Source: Acetobacter musti
GTDB lineage: Bacteria > Pseudomonadota > Alphaproteobacteria > Acetobacterales > Acetobacteraceae
Assembly (NCBI RefSeq): GCF_011516835.1
Contig: NZ_WOTB01000017.1
Span: 39,773 to 103,772 of the forward strand
DNA length: 64,000 nt
Direction of reading: 5' to 3'
A model generated the notes under the pieces. It was given only the letters and a program-made list of their open reading frames with translations, was not told the origin of the DNA and did no database searches. Below are positions 18,349 through 28,260 of this stretch, piece by piece. Numbering within the stretch: the first letter of the stretch is position 1; each line of letters begins with the position of its first letter. The translations under genes were made by a program, and so were the position numbers.

Positions 18349-19119
18349 TCAAACAGACACGGTGATGCCGCCGTCTACCATCAGGACATGACCATTGACG
18401 AAACCTGATGCGTCAGATGCAAGGAACACGGCTGCACCGACAAGTTCTTCAACACGTCCCCAGCGTCCCGCAGGCGTGCGTTTGCAAAGCCACTCGGTGA
18501 ATTCCTTATTCGCTACCAGAATCTCATTCATTTCCGTCTCGAAATACCCTGGAGCAAGACCATTGATCTGCAGGCCGTGTCTCGCCCAGTCGGTCGCCAT
18601 GCCTCTGGTCAGATTCTTTACGGCACCCTTTGTCGCGGTATAGGGAGCGATTCCCGGACGAGCGAGCTCGCTTTGCACGGAACAGATATTGATGATCTTG
18701 CCACGCCCACGCGGGATCATCTGGCGGGCGACAGCCTGTCCGACGAAGAAAACAGCATTCAGATTTGTTGCGATCAACGCATCCCAGTCAGCACGTGGAA
18801 ACTGATCAAGGGGAGCGCGCCGCTGGATACCGGCATTATTGATCAGAATGTCGATCGGACCAACGTCACGCTCGATTGCATCGATTCCGGCGATGACGGC
18901 GGTCTGATCAGTTACGTCAAAAGATGAGGTCACCGCTTTCAGCCCGTCCTTCGCGAGGGCTGCTTTGGCTTCTTCGAGTCGGTCTGAATTACGACCATTC
19001 AGGATAAGTTCTGCTCCATGTTCCGCAAGACCTTTTGCCAGAGTGAAACCGATGCCGCGCGAAGCCCCCGTTACAAGAGCTCGTCGTCCTGCGAGCGAGA
19101 AGAGACCGGCATCTGACAT
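18349..19119 (-). CDS. gno: Gluconate 5-dehydrogenase (5-ketogluconate reductase), SDR family
   Basis: A 256-residue short-chain dehydrogenase interconverting D-gluconate and 5-keto-D-gluconate with NADP(H), in the cytoplasm. The Rossmann motif TGASRGIG is near residues 18-25, NNAGIQ near 93-98, and the catalytic Ser, Tyr and Lys appear in ICSVQSE and PYTATKGA. The length of 256 matches the Gluconobacter enzyme. The segment NNAGIQRRAPL and the C-terminal FVNGHVLMVDGGITVSV agree with the Gno/IdnO group. The ATG at 19119 is preceded by AGGTGAGG, which decides it over an upstream in-frame start. The neighbouring GntP permease supports the substrate. A general SDR assignment is certain, the gluconate specificity likely. 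Confidence 0.88.
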   Translation of the reverse strand: MSDAGLFSLAGRRALVTGASRGIGFTLAKGLAEHGAELILNGRNSDRLEEAKAALAKDGLKAVTSSFDVTDQTAVIAGIDAIERDVGPIDILINNAGIQRRAPLDQFPRADWDALIATNLNAVFFVGQAVARQMIPRGRGKIINICSVQSELARPGIAPYTATKGAVKNLTRGMATDWARHGLQINGLAPGYFETEMNEILVANKEFTEWLCKRTPAGRWGRVEELVGAAVFLASDASGFVNGHVLMVDGGITVSV

Positions 19120-19296
19120 ATCCGCCTCACCTTTTTCTGAAATAGCCTGACCTAGCAGGCATTTTCGCAGGAACGGAAACACGTATCCGTGCGCCTCAGG
19201 AGCATTATTCGGGCAGAAGCACCCGCCTGAACAAAAATGGCTGTCCGAACACCCGTTCAGAGTAGTATCCGTGAACGGATATGAGTTGATGGCAGT

Positions 19297-20202
19297 CTAA
19301 TCTGCTCCACCATCTGTCTCTCCGAGCGCAATTCGGACTTCTGCGATCAGCGCTTCCAGTGATGGCGGCAACCAGCGTGCTTCGCGAACGTAAACACCGA
19401 GATCGGTCGTCGCGCCGACATCGCGCAGTGGGACGTGTACCAGGCCTGTATTACCTGGTTCGAGCGCCAGCCAGGACTGGAAGGCTATACCCGCACCCTC
19501 GGCGACCATGCGGTTCGTCAGTTCGATCGAACCGGTCTCCACGACGATACGCAACTGTTCGCGCTGAGAGCGGAGGAAAGGCTCCATGACCCATCTTAAT
19601 GACAGGGTGGAAGATGGCAGAATGAGGGGAAATTTCAGACATTCAGAGACCGAAACTGTGGCTTTTCGGGCAAGAGGATGGCCTTCCGGCACTATAGCGC
19701 CGACCGGAAATGTGGCGACGGTGATCTGACGCAGATCGGTCAGCGGCTCCAGTGAGAAAGCGATACCAAGATCAGTCTGACCGCTGCTCAGAGAGCGGGC
19801 GATCATACCGGGTGATCCCGGTTCAGCGTGAATGACGATGCCCGGATGGCGCGTCATCATGCGCTTCAGGATACGTGGCAGGAGACCACCCATGACCCCG
19901 GCGACCGCCATCACACTGACACGTCCCTCCTGACCTCCTCGCAATGCGGCGATGCGTTCGTCCGTACGGCGGGCGTCTTGCACGACAGTGACAATATGAC
20001 GTGCGACGATTTCTCCTACGGCAGTCATTACCATGCCGCCGGGAAGTCTGTCGAAGAGGGGCGCCCCGATTTCGGCTTCCATCTGACCGAGTTGTCTGGT
20101 GAGAGCAGAAGGTGTGATGTTCAGACGGCGTGCGGCCTCACGGATAGAACCGTATTCACGTACTGCGTCGAAATAAAGAATGGCCCGGTCATGCAGCCGC
20201 AT
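19297..20202 (-). CDS. LysR-type transcriptional regulator at the end of the xdh operon
   Basis: A 301-residue regulator: an N-terminal winged helix-turn-helix (YFDAVREYGSIREAARRLNI, PSALTRQLGQMEAEIGAPLFDR, residues about 10-60) and a periplasmic-binding-protein-like effector domain (about 90-295). It starts 24 bp behind the xdhC stop, with AGGACAGG before the ATG, so it is probably the last gene of xdhA-xdhB-xdhC-lysR and may regulate purine use. Equally, it could control the gluconate genes on its other side, from which it is separated by 177 bp. The ligand is unknown. Confidence 0.9.
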   Translation of the reverse strand: MRLHDRAILYFDAVREYGSIREAARRLNITPSALTRQLGQMEAEIGAPLFDRLPGGMVMTAVGEIVARHIVTVVQDARRTDERIAALRGGQEGRVSVMAVAGVMGGLLPRILKRMMTRHPGIVIHAEPGSPGMIARSLSSGQTDLGIAFSLEPLTDLRQITVATFPVGAIVPEGHPLARKATVSVSECLKFPLILPSSTLSLRWVMEPFLRSQREQLRIVVETGSIELTNRMVAEGAGIAFQSWLALEPGNTGLVHVPLRDVGATTDLGVYVREARWLPPSLEALIAEVRIALGETDGGAD

Positions 20203-20225
20203 AACCTGTCCTGGACGCCACGGCC

Positions 20226-21047
20226 TCACAGTGCGTTATTCTTCCGGTGCAAAAGCCGTTCAATAATTTCCGCCGCGACGAAAGCGGCGATGATGGCCGG
20301 ACGCTTGTCTCTGATCCCGCGATTTCCAATCGGGCACACCAGAGAGGCAATGCGGCTTTCGGACAGGCCCACCTCACGCAACGCACGCTCCAGACGCCGG
20401 CGTTTCGTTATTGAACCGATCATTCCGACATAAGTCAGATCACCGCGCTCGAGCAATTCAGCAACGATCACGCCGTCCAGAGCATGATTATGGGTCAGGA
20501 CGAGGGCACCCGCACCAGCGGGAGCCCCGGCGACGACACGCTCCCAGGCTCCATCCGATACGATCTCGACTCCCGGTGGAACAATCCCGAACTCCTCAGG
20601 ACGGGAATCCACCCAGATCAGACGCAATGGCAACAGCACCAGAGCAGCAGCAAGGGCTCGCCCAACATGGCCAGCTCCGAAAAGCAGCAGCACGGGAAGG
20701 CGAGTAATTTCAGTTCTGAACTCTTCAGCCACGCGTTCGAGGCCCTGGTCATCAAGGCATTCGATTTCGACGGCAACACTGCCACCACAACACTGCCCAC
20801 TCTCCGGTCCGAGCGGGATGATGAGTTCTGCAGTACCACCGTCTCCCGTGAGCATGTATCTGGCCTCCCGGATAGCTCGCCATTCGAGTTCACCTCCGCC
20901 TATCGTGCCCCAGCTTTTATTGGCATTCACCAGCATGAAAGCACCTGCTTCTCGCGGAGTAGAGCCAAGCGCTCTCCGGATGGTCAGGCGCGCAACAGGA
21001 GCCTCCATTTGCCGCCAGCGGCTAATGGTCTCACAGATGCCATCCAT
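20226..21047 (-). CDS. xdhC: Xanthine dehydrogenase accessory protein XdhC
   Basis: A 273-residue chaperone that binds the molybdenum cofactor, promotes its sulfuration and inserts it into the large XDH subunit. It shows the XdhC pattern: WGTIGGGELEWRAI near the N-terminus, GPESGQCCGGSVAVEIE in the middle, the Rossmann motif LLFGAGHVGRALA (about residue 121), then LTHNHALDGVIV, YVGMIGSITKRRRL and CPIGNRGIRDKRPAIIA at the C-terminus. It lies 9 bp behind xdhB in the same orientation, in the usual order A-B-C. No cofactor biosynthesis genes are seen nearby. Confidence 0.95.
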   Translation of the reverse strand: MDGICETISRWRQMEAPVARLTIRRALGSTPREAGAFMLVNANKSWGTIGGGELEWRAIREARYMLTGDGGTAELIIPLGPESGQCCGGSVAVEIECLDDQGLERVAEEFRTEITRLPVLLLFGAGHVGRALAAALVLLPLRLIWVDSRPEEFGIVPPGVEIVSDGAWERVVAGAPAGAGALVLTHNHALDGVIVAELLERGDLTYVGMIGSITKRRRLERALREVGLSESRIASLVCPIGNRGIRDKRPAIIAAFVAAEIIERLLHRKNNAL

Positions 21048-21056
21048 CTGGTCCTC

Positions 21057-23522
21057 TCACGCAGTCCCTGCTGCTGCACGGCCAGAGGCCTCCGCACGAA
21101 GACGGCTGGCGCAGCGCAGGATAGTTTCCGGTGTAGCAGGCGCATCAAGGCGTGGGCAGGTATGATAATCATCCAGGCTGGCAAGCGCATCGGATATGGC
21201 ATGAAGAACGGACAGGCCATGTACGAAAGGCGGTTCGCCCACGGCTTTGGAGCGGAAAATCGTCTCTTCCTGGTTAGGCGCATTATCCAGCAGGCGAACA
21301 TTGAAAATACGCGGACGATCAGAGCAGCCCGGTATCTTATAAGTGCTGGGGGCGTGTGTCCGGAGCCGGCCGGAGGCGTCCCATACGAGTTCCTCCGTTG
21401 TCAGCCATCCGGCACCCTGCACGAAGGCGCCTTCGACCTGGCCGATATCGATGGCCGGGTTCAGCGACTGGCCGGCATCATGCAGGATATCGACGCGCTC
21501 GATGCGCATCTCACCGGTTAGCGTATCGACGGCGACTTCGGAACAGGAGGCGCCATAAGCAAAATACAGGAATGGGCGACCCCGACCCGTATCGGGATTC
21601 CAGTGAATCTTCGGTGTTTTGTAGAACCCGTTTGATGACAGAGATATCCTGGCAAAATAGGCGGCTTTAATCAGATCTGGAAACGGGATCAGAATTTTGC
21701 CAGCCAGCACACCCTCCGGTGTGAAAGATATCTGTTCCTGCGGAATGGACCAGTGTTCAGCAGCGAATATTACCAGACGGGTTTTGATCTTACGGACGGC
21801 ATCGAGCACGGCCATCCCGTTAAGATCGGCACCGGAGGAGGCTGCCGTTGCAGAGGTGTTCGGAACTTTGCCTGTATTTGTAGCGGTAATACGCACGCGG
21901 TCAGCTTCAAGCGCGAATTCGCGCATAACGATCTGAACCATTTTGGTATGCAGTCCCTGCCCCATTTCGCACCCGCCATGATTCACCTGCACGGAGCCAT
22001 CCGTATAGATGTGCACGAGAGCACCGGCCTGATTGTAATGAGTGGCCGTAAAAGCAATACCGAACTTAACCGGAAGGAGTGCTATACCTCTTCTGATAAA
22101 ATGACTTTTTCCGTTGAAAGCCCTGATCGCCTTCCGACGATCTTTATAGTCGCAGTCTTCGGCAAGTGTTTTCATGATATCCGCCGCGATGCTATCTTCG
22201 ACATTCATGTGATAGGGAGTCAGATCGCGGGGTGTTCCGGTTTCATACGTGTTGCGAAGACGCACGTCCAGCGGATCGAGGCCCGTAGCGTATGCAATTT
22301 CCTCGATTAAACGCTCGGCGCCGACGATGCCTTGAGGGCCACCAAAACCGCGATAGGCCGTATTGGACTGCGTGTTAGTCTTCAGAGGTTCGGAACGCAG
22401 GCGGACGGTCGGATAATAATAAGCGTTGTCTGCATGAAACAGAGCCCGGTCGGTGACGGGACCGGAGAGATCAGCAGACCAGCCACAGCGGGCAGCGAGC
22501 ACCATGTCGACAGCATAGATACGACCATCATCATCAAAGCCGACATCATAATCGATGACGAAATCATGGCGTTTTCCAGTTATGACCATGTCATCATCGC
22601 GGTCGAGACGCAGTTTCGTCGCCTGGCCAGTGAGGGATGCGGCGAGAGCCGCAAGACAGGCCGGACCGTTGGCCTGAGTTTCCTTACCGCCAAAACCGCC
22701 ACCCATGCGGCGTACCTCGACCGTAACAAGTGCACCAGGACAATTGAGCACATGGGTGACCATCAACTGGGTTTCGGTGGGATGCTGAGTGGAGGACCAT
22801 ATCCGCATTTCGCCCTCCTCGCCGGGAACAGCCATTGCGGCCTGTCCCTCGAGGTAGAAATGCTCCTGGCCGCCAACACTCAGACTACCCGATATGCGGC
22901 GCGGAGCTCTCGAAAGCGCGGCTTCGGCATCTCCCCGACTCATGGTAAGAGAGCGCCAGACAAGCGGGCTGCCAGCAGCCCGCGACTGAGCAATATCGAG
23001 AATGGCAGGCAGATCTTCGTATTCGATTTTAGCCAGCCGCACGGCGGCGCGGGCCTGCGCACGGGTTTCGGCTACAACAGCGAAAATCATCTGTCCATAA
23101 TAGGAAACAATGTCTTCTGCCAGAAGTGGTTCGTCATGTTTTCCGACAGGGCTGACGTCATTATGACCAGGAATGTCTTCTGCTGTCAGAACGAGAACGA
23201 CGCCCGGCGCGGCGCGAACTGCTTCCATATCCATTGCGAGGATGCGTGCATGGGCTTTCGTGCTGAGACCGGGCACCAGATGCAGAAGACCTTTTGGTTC
23301 AGGCAGATCATCGATATAGGCAGCACCGCCGGAAACATGGAGAATGCTACTCTCATGACGCTGAGACTGCGACGCACTTCCCTCCACAAGTTTCAATGTG
23401 CCATCGTGCGACGCCGTTCGGGAGTCCAGGGCAGTCGCTTCAGCTGTCGTTCCGTCGATGACTTCAGTGGAAAGTCCCACCATACCGGCTCCGAGATCAA
23501 ATGCGCTGTCGGACTCAGACAT
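21057..23522 (-). CDS. xdhB: Xanthine dehydrogenase, molybdopterin-binding large subunit
   Basis: An 821-residue subunit that holds the molybdenum cofactor and oxidises hypoxanthine and xanthine to urate. Recognisable parts are GGAAYIDDLPEP near the N-terminus, the substrate/cofactor segments EGQAAMAVPG, RRMGGGFGGKETQ, NTAYRGFGGPQG and VNHGGCEMGQGLHTKM, and near the end EETIFRSKAVGEPP, where the conserved catalytic Glu is expected. The start at 23522 has GGGGAGG before it and overlaps the xdhA stop by 8 nt, so the two are coupled. About 50 residues before the first domain have no known role. Its length is normal for bacterial XdhB. Confidence 0.95.
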   Translation of the reverse strand: MSESDSAFDLGAGMVGLSTEVIDGTTAEATALDSRTASHDGTLKLVEGSASQSQRHESSILHVSGGAAYIDDLPEPKGLLHLVPGLSTKAHARILAMDMEAVRAAPGVVLVLTAEDIPGHNDVSPVGKHDEPLLAEDIVSYYGQMIFAVVAETRAQARAAVRLAKIEYEDLPAILDIAQSRAAGSPLVWRSLTMSRGDAEAALSRAPRRISGSLSVGGQEHFYLEGQAAMAVPGEEGEMRIWSSTQHPTETQLMVTHVLNCPGALVTVEVRRMGGGFGGKETQANGPACLAALAASLTGQATKLRLDRDDDMVITGKRHDFVIDYDVGFDDDGRIYAVDMVLAARCGWSADLSGPVTDRALFHADNAYYYPTVRLRSEPLKTNTQSNTAYRGFGGPQGIVGAERLIEEIAYATGLDPLDVRLRNTYETGTPRDLTPYHMNVEDSIAADIMKTLAEDCDYKDRRKAIRAFNGKSHFIRRGIALLPVKFGIAFTATHYNQAGALVHIYTDGSVQVNHGGCEMGQGLHTKMVQIVMREFALEADRVRITATNTGKVPNTSATAASSGADLNGMAVLDAVRKIKTRLVIFAAEHWSIPQEQISFTPEGVLAGKILIPFPDLIKAAYFARISLSSNGFYKTPKIHWNPDTGRGRPFLYFAYGASCSEVAVDTLTGEMRIERVDILHDAGQSLNPAIDIGQVEGAFVQGAGWLTTEELVWDASGRLRTHAPSTYKIPGCSDRPRIFNVRLLDNAPNQEETIFRSKAVGEPPFVHGLSVLHAISDALASLDDYHTCPRLDAPATPETILRCASRLRAEASGRAAAGTA

Positions 23523-25002
23523 TGACCGCCTCCCCATGGATGCTCCAGACGGAAACCTGCGCTGTATCAGATCCGGTTGTTTCGACATAAAAACGGGTCA
23601 GCAGATTACGAGCAACTTCCAGACGATACCACGATGTAGCACGTAGATCAGAAAGCGGCGCGAAATCCTGACTGATGGCGTCACGAGCGGCGGCAAGCGC
23701 AGCAGCGTCCCATGGATTGCCAGTCAGTGCGGCTTCGGCAGCAGCAGCGCGCTTCGGTGTGGAAGCCATGCCACCGAAAGCGAGACAGGCTTTCCGGATA
23801 ATACCGTCGCTGATGATCAGCGAAAATCCAGCCATGACAGCAGAAATGTCCTGATCGAAGCGTTTAGAAATTTTATAGCCGCGAAACATTGTACCCGCTT
23901 TCGGGACCGGCACAAAAACAGCTTCGATAAATTCATCCGAAGCGCGATCCTGGACCCCATAATCGATAAAAAAGCCCTCAAGAGGTATCCGTCTTTTTTT
24001 ATCGCCACGCCTGAGAATAAGTTCGGCGTCGGCGGCGATCAGCAGTGGCGGCCCGTCTCCAATGGGTGACCCGTTTGCGATATTACCGCATAGCGTAGCG
24101 GAGTTTCGGACCGGACGGGCGGCGACACGCCGAAGGGTGTCGCGCATTTCAGGGTATACGGCACAAAGCGGCGCTTCGGCCTCGCTCCAGGTGACCGCGG
24201 CGCCGATTGTCGCGCCATCTTCGGTGACGGTGATCTTCCGCAATTCAGGAATGTGACCGATGAACACTACATGGGGCAGTGTGCGACCAAGTTTTGTAAC
24301 CCAGAGGCCAACATCCGTGGCACCGGCAACGATGCGAGAGGCGGGATCAGCCATGAGAGTAACAGCGAGTTCATCTGCGCTGGCAGGAATAGTCAGGCGG
24401 GCATTCTTCGTTGCGATAGACACCCCTTCTCCGCTCTCCATCATGGTCAGCCGCTCACCAATTTTTTTTATTTCAGCGTCGAAGCGGTCTGGCCCGGCGA
24501 CAAGAGCCTGGCGCATTGCCCGGACTATCGGAGCGTAGCCGGTGCAACGGCATAGATTGCCAGCCAGAGCATCATCTATGTCAGCATCCGTAACTTGGTC
24601 TATCATCGAGCCGACACGTTTGCGGAAGGCAACCATCGACATAACGAAGCCAGGGGTACAAAATCCGCATTGCGAACCATGCTGGTTCACCATGGCGCAC
24701 TGGACCGGATGCAGGACACCGGACGGATCACGGAGATCCTCGACTGTGTAAATCTGGGCGCCATCAAGCATAGGCAGGAACTGGATGCATGCATTGACAG
24801 CGTTCCATGAGAGATGGCCCGCACAGGCGTTGCGCCGGACGATAATGATGGCACAAGCACCGCAATCGCCTTCGTTGCATCCTTCCTTTGTGCCAGTCCG
24901 TCCCCGGGTTTCGCGAAGCCAGTCGAGGGCGGTCACGCTCGGCAGCACATCGTGCAGGACAATATATTCGTCACCCAGCCAGAATCTGATCGTGTCGCGC
25001 AT
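23515..25002 (-). CDS. xdhA: Xanthine dehydrogenase, iron-sulfur and FAD subunit
   Basis: A 495-residue subunit that passes electrons from the molybdenum centre through two [2Fe-2S] clusters to FAD and NAD. The plant-type cluster site is CNEGDCGAC plus a following Cys, and the second cluster site is CGFCTPGFVMS with CRCTGY. The FAD domain occupies the second half (ATDVGLWVTK, TLCGNIANGSPIGDGPP). The ATG at 25002 is preceded by AGGGGGAC. It is the first gene of the xdh operon and is divergent from a secreted cupin; the 221-bp gap must contain the operon promoter, but no operator was recognised. Confidence 0.95.
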   Translation of the reverse strand: MRDTIRFWLGDEYIVLHDVLPSVTALDWLRETRGRTGTKEGCNEGDCGACAIIIVRRNACAGHLSWNAVNACIQFLPMLDGAQIYTVEDLRDPSGVLHPVQCAMVNQHGSQCGFCTPGFVMSMVAFRKRVGSMIDQVTDADIDDALAGNLCRCTGYAPIVRAMRQALVAGPDRFDAEIKKIGERLTMMESGEGVSIATKNARLTIPASADELAVTLMADPASRIVAGATDVGLWVTKLGRTLPHVVFIGHIPELRKITVTEDGATIGAAVTWSEAEAPLCAVYPEMRDTLRRVAARPVRNSATLCGNIANGSPIGDGPPLLIAADAELILRRGDKKRRIPLEGFFIDYGVQDRASDEFIEAVFVPVPKAGTMFRGYKISKRFDQDISAVMAGFSLIISDGIIRKACLAFGGMASTPKRAAAAEAALTGNPWDAAALAAARDAISQDFAPLSDLRATSWYRLEVARNLLTRFYVETTGSDTAQVSVWSIHGEAVNV

Positions 25003-25223
25003 TCGTCCCCCTGCAAACCCGGTTGCCACTAGTTCTTCAGCCGATATTCCCCCCGGAACAGATCAACCGCATCTCTGGCAGGCATCGATCCTATAACGAG
25101 GATCGGGCAAGGGCAAAGCTCTGTGATCCTGTTTCAGCGAAAGCCACAGATATCGTAGTTTTTGGGATCCCCAGCTTCCGTGCCACTCCTCGGTCCTGCG
25201 TTCATTATGGAAAGAAAAATGCA

Positions 25224-25676
25224 ATGAAATATTATGCAGTTATCCTTGCAGCATGTGCGGTCTTAATGATTATGGTTACGCCGGAAAATACGCAGGCGCA
25301 GACAGTACAGTCGGCTCATCGCGAACTTCTGCTTCAATCGACATCGTCCTGGAACGGAAAAGCCTATACGCATTACCCGTCTGGCCAGCCCCAACTGACC
25401 ACGATCAAAATCACTCTTGCACCACATACCGCGCTCCCATGGCATACACATCCGATACCGAATGCCGGCTATATCCTCGAAGGGCAGCTAACCATTCATG
25501 ACCGGACGAGTGGAGCCGCACATACTTTCCATAAGGGAGAAGCCTTTTCAGAATCCGTCGATGACGAGCATCGTGGCGAAAGTGGAGACACGGAAACCAA
25601 AGTACTCCTGACTTATGCAGGAACGCCGGGCCTGCCGACTTCCGTGCCAGCGAAAGGTGAAAAGCCTGAGTACTGA
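25224..25676 (+). CDS. Secreted cupin-domain protein
   Basis: A 150-residue protein with a signal peptide (MKYYAVILAACAVLMIMV, probably cut after AQA) and one small beta-barrel. The cupin motif 1 appears as LPWHTHPIPNAGYILEGQL and motif 2 as the segment around FHKGEAFSESVDDEHRG, with the metal-binding His residues present in the first. Cupins cover many functions, so no enzyme activity is claimed. The ATG at 25224 is preceded by GGAAAG. It stands between the divergent xdh operon and lptF. Confidence 0.8.
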   Translation: MKYYAVILAACAVLMIMVTPENTQAQTVQSAHRELLLQSTSSWNGKAYTHYPSGQPQLTTIKITLAPHTALPWHTHPIPNAGYILEGQLTIHDRTSGAAHTFHKGEAFSESVDDEHRGESGDTETKVLLTYAGTPGLPTSVPAKGEKPEY

Positions 25677-26003
25677 GAGCTAAGGGACGTTCTCCCGTAC
25701 AGATTTAGGTCAGCTTCTTTGGAGATTGCCTGTAGCGTACCGCCATGGCCCTGATCGTGAAAACGTGTACTCCTATGAGAACGCCGTTACAAATCTGCAC
25801 AGGCCTCATAGTCTGTGTTGTTTGCTGATCACGAGAGAGGGAGTAATAGGAGCCATGCTCGTTTACGCCTCCTCATGCAACGCTGTCATTTATGCATATT
25901 TTATACCTCATGTTGGGGGTTATCAGACGCACAGCGAATGCTACATTAATCACCTGATTGCCAGACCTGCGACGATCCGGGCGCTCGTAAGGCCGCTCTG
26001 CCC
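25677..26003. other. Intergenic region, about 327 bp, no recognised feature
   Basis: This stretch precedes lptF and probably contains its promoter. An open frame of about 95 codons crosses it but has no family resemblance and no convincing start context, so I do not call it a gene. Confidence 0.35.
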
Positions 26004-27137
26004 GTGCTAAAATTAAAAACACTCGATCGGTATGTGATGCATCAGCTGTTCATGGCGTTGCTTGCAACCACCGGTGGTCTTGCCGCACTGATCTGGCTCA
26101 CCCAGTCGCTCAGATTCGTATCGCTTGTTGTAGATCGTGGTCTGTCGCTTCGAGTGTTCATTGAGCTTACCAGCCTGATGATCCCATCATTCGTCGCTGT
26201 CGTGTTGCCGATCACGACATTCGTAGTGACTCTTTTCGTTTATCTTCGTCTCGCCGGTGACCGCGAGCTTACAGTGATGCGCGCCGCAGGCCTCTCGCCT
26301 TTCTCACTGGCCCGACCCGGGCTGATCTGCGCTTCCGTCGCGATGCTGCTCACCTTCCTGCTTAATCTGTGGATCGTGCCTGTTTCCTATCGGGATTTCC
26401 GGCAGTTCGAATTTCAGATCCGGAACAAGATGGCGGCATTCCTGCTTCAGGAGGGAGTGTTCACGAAACTCTCGGAGGCGATGACCGTGTATGTGCGTGA
26501 ACGCGATCACACCGGAATGCTGCGAGGGATCATGGTAGAGGACGACCGTATTCCGAACAGTCGGGCGACGATCTTTGCGGAGCGGGGCACGATGCTGATT
26601 GTCAACGATCAGCCACGCGTAGTGATGTATGATGGCTCGCGGCAGGAAATCGACCATAAGACTGGTCGCCTTACCTTGCTGTTATTTGATCGCAACACGC
26701 TCGATCTGACATCTTCGAAATCCGATCAGGTACGCCCTCGCGACGCGGCAGAAATGTCTCTGTCGGAACTGCTCAATCCGGACCCGAAGGAAGTCAGCGA
26801 GCGTGACAGAGGCAAACTTGCGGTCGAAGGGTGGCGAAGGATGACATCTCCGTTCACTGCGTTTTCCTTTGCAATGATCGGCATGGTTGCGATCCTTCGG
26901 GGAGCTTTTTCGCGCCACGGCAATATCAGCCGACCGCTTTTCGCCGTTCTGACTGTAATTGGTCTTCTGGCGCTCAATCTCCTGCTGCAGAATCTTGCCA
27001 GCCGCAATATGACGCTGATCCCGCTGATCCTTGTGGAGGCTGTCGTCCCCGGCATGATCTGCGCGGTACTTTTGTTTGGCTCTGAATACAAAGCGGCACG
27101 GCTGACAGTTCCGTCTGCTTCCCGTCCGGGTATCTGA
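26004..27137 (+). CDS. lptF: LPS export ABC transporter permease LptF
   Basis: A 377-residue inner membrane permease, one of the two that with the ATPase LptB2 extract lipopolysaccharide from the inner membrane and push it onto the periplasmic bridge. Six membrane helices in the typical 3+3 layout enclose a periplasmic beta-jellyroll (about residues 135-250). Landmarks are TLDRYVMHQLF at the start and LAGDRELTVMRAAGLSPFSLARP, the coupling segment contacting LptB. It begins with GTG. The lptG gene follows after 10 bp. The LptB, LptC and LptA genes are not in the window. Confidence 0.93.
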   Translation: MLKLKTLDRYVMHQLFMALLATTGGLAALIWLTQSLRFVSLVVDRGLSLRVFIELTSLMIPSFVAVVLPITTFVVTLFVYLRLAGDRELTVMRAAGLSPFSLARPGLICASVAMLLTFLLNLWIVPVSYRDFRQFEFQIRNKMAAFLLQEGVFTKLSEAMTVYVRERDHTGMLRGIMVEDDRIPNSRATIFAERGTMLIVNDQPRVVMYDGSRQEIDHKTGRLTLLLFDRNTLDLTSSKSDQVRPRDAAEMSLSELLNPDPKEVSERDRGKLAVEGWRRMTSPFTAFSFAMIGMVAILRGAFSRHGNISRPLFAVLTVIGLLALNLLLQNLASRNMTLIPLILVEAVVPGMICAVLLFGSEYKAARLTVPSASRPGI

Positions 27138-27147
27138 GGGCTGTCTG

Positions 27148-28260
27148 GTGGTCATTTCCGTCACGCTTTCGATCTATATCGCGCGTCAGTTCATGTTATC
27201 AGTTCTCGCGATGACGGCGTCTCTTACGGGAATTGTCTGTCTGTTCGATTTTATCGATCTGCTAAGACGTGTAGCTACAAAGCCGGACGTGCCGACAAGT
27301 CTGGTTACCGAAATCGCCGGCCTGCATATTCCTTATTTCTTCATGGAGATCATGCCGTTCGGCGTGCTTCTCGGAGGAATCGTCTGTTTCTGGCGGCTGA
27401 CCCGCTCATCCGAACTGGTGGTTGCCCGTGCAGCAGGTATTTCGGCGTGGCAGTTTCTTGCTGCCCCCCTCGCCTGCGCTCTGGCGCTCGGAGCTTTAAC
27501 GACGGGTGGGATCTCTCCGTTATCCTCCGCAATGTACGGACGCGCAGAGGCACTGGACGAACAGTATCTGCGCACAGGAGGTGGTCCACTGACCATGTCC
27601 GGCGCGTCGCTCTGGCTGCGACAACTTGATTCAGGCCTCGACGAGCGCGGTGTGGCGATTCTGCATTCACGCGATACACACCTGACACACGGGACACTTC
27701 AGATCAGTGATATCAGCGTGTTTCGCATCGACAGGCACGACCACCTCATTCTGCGGATCGAAGCGCCTTCTGGTTGTCTGGAGGCAGGACAGTGGCGGCT
27801 TAATCAGGCGCGCACGCTGAGGCCGGACGAAATTGCCGGACCACCGCAGACTGTCTTTTTACCGACGGATCTAACCCTGGCCCGTGTTCAGGAGAGCTTT
27901 GCCTCCCCTGATACGCTATCTGTCTGGGCACTCCCGGGTTTTATACGACTGCTGGAACGGTCAGGCTTCTCATCGATTCGTCACCGGCTGCATTTTGAAG
28001 CGCTTCTTGCTCTTCCGATCCTTGCGGGAACGATGGCGCTGGTTGCTGCCGGGTTCTCTATGCGGCCCACGCGGCGGGGCGGTGTGGCAAAGATGATCGG
28101 TTCGGGCGTAGCCGCCGGATTTCTGTTGTTCACAGTCTCGAAAGTTGCTGAACAATTTGGTAATTCAGGTGCGCTGCCACCATTGCTCGCAGCCTGGGCA
28201 CCCACCGGAGCCGGACTTTGCCTCGCGGTCTCATTGCTATTGCACCTGGAGGACGGCTGA
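27148..28260 (+). CDS. lptG: LPS export ABC transporter permease LptG
   Basis: A 370-residue partner of LptF in the LptB2FG lipopolysaccharide extractor. It has the same topology: helices near residues 12-35, 50-75 and 95-120, a periplasmic domain, then three C-terminal helices. The coupling region reads RSSELVVARAAGISAWQFLAAP, and FEALLALPILAGTMALVAAGFSM begins the last helical group. It starts 10 bp behind lptF with GTG and its stop is immediately followed by lptD, so the three genes are almost certainly one transcript. Confidence 0.93.
   Translation: MVISVTLSIYIARQFMLSVLAMTASLTGIVCLFDFIDLLRRVATKPDVPTSLVTEIAGLHIPYFFMEIMPFGVLLGGIVCFWRLTRSSELVVARAAGISAWQFLAAPLACALALGALTTGGISPLSSAMYGRAEALDEQYLRTGGGPLTMSGASLWLRQLDSGLDERGVAILHSRDTHLTHGTLQISDISVFRIDRHDHLILRIEAPSGCLEAGQWRLNQARTLRPDEIAGPPQTVFLPTDLTLARVQESFASPDTLSVWALPGFIRLLERSGFSSIRHRLHFEALLALPILAGTMALVAAGFSMRPTRRGGVAKMIGSGVAAGFLLFTVSKVAEQFGNSGALPPLLAAWAPTGAGLCLAVSLLLHLEDG

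Noticed and set aside
25726..26010. 94-residue + strand frame before lptF
   Set aside because: No recognisable domain, poor start context and overlap with the lptF start; treated as intergenic.
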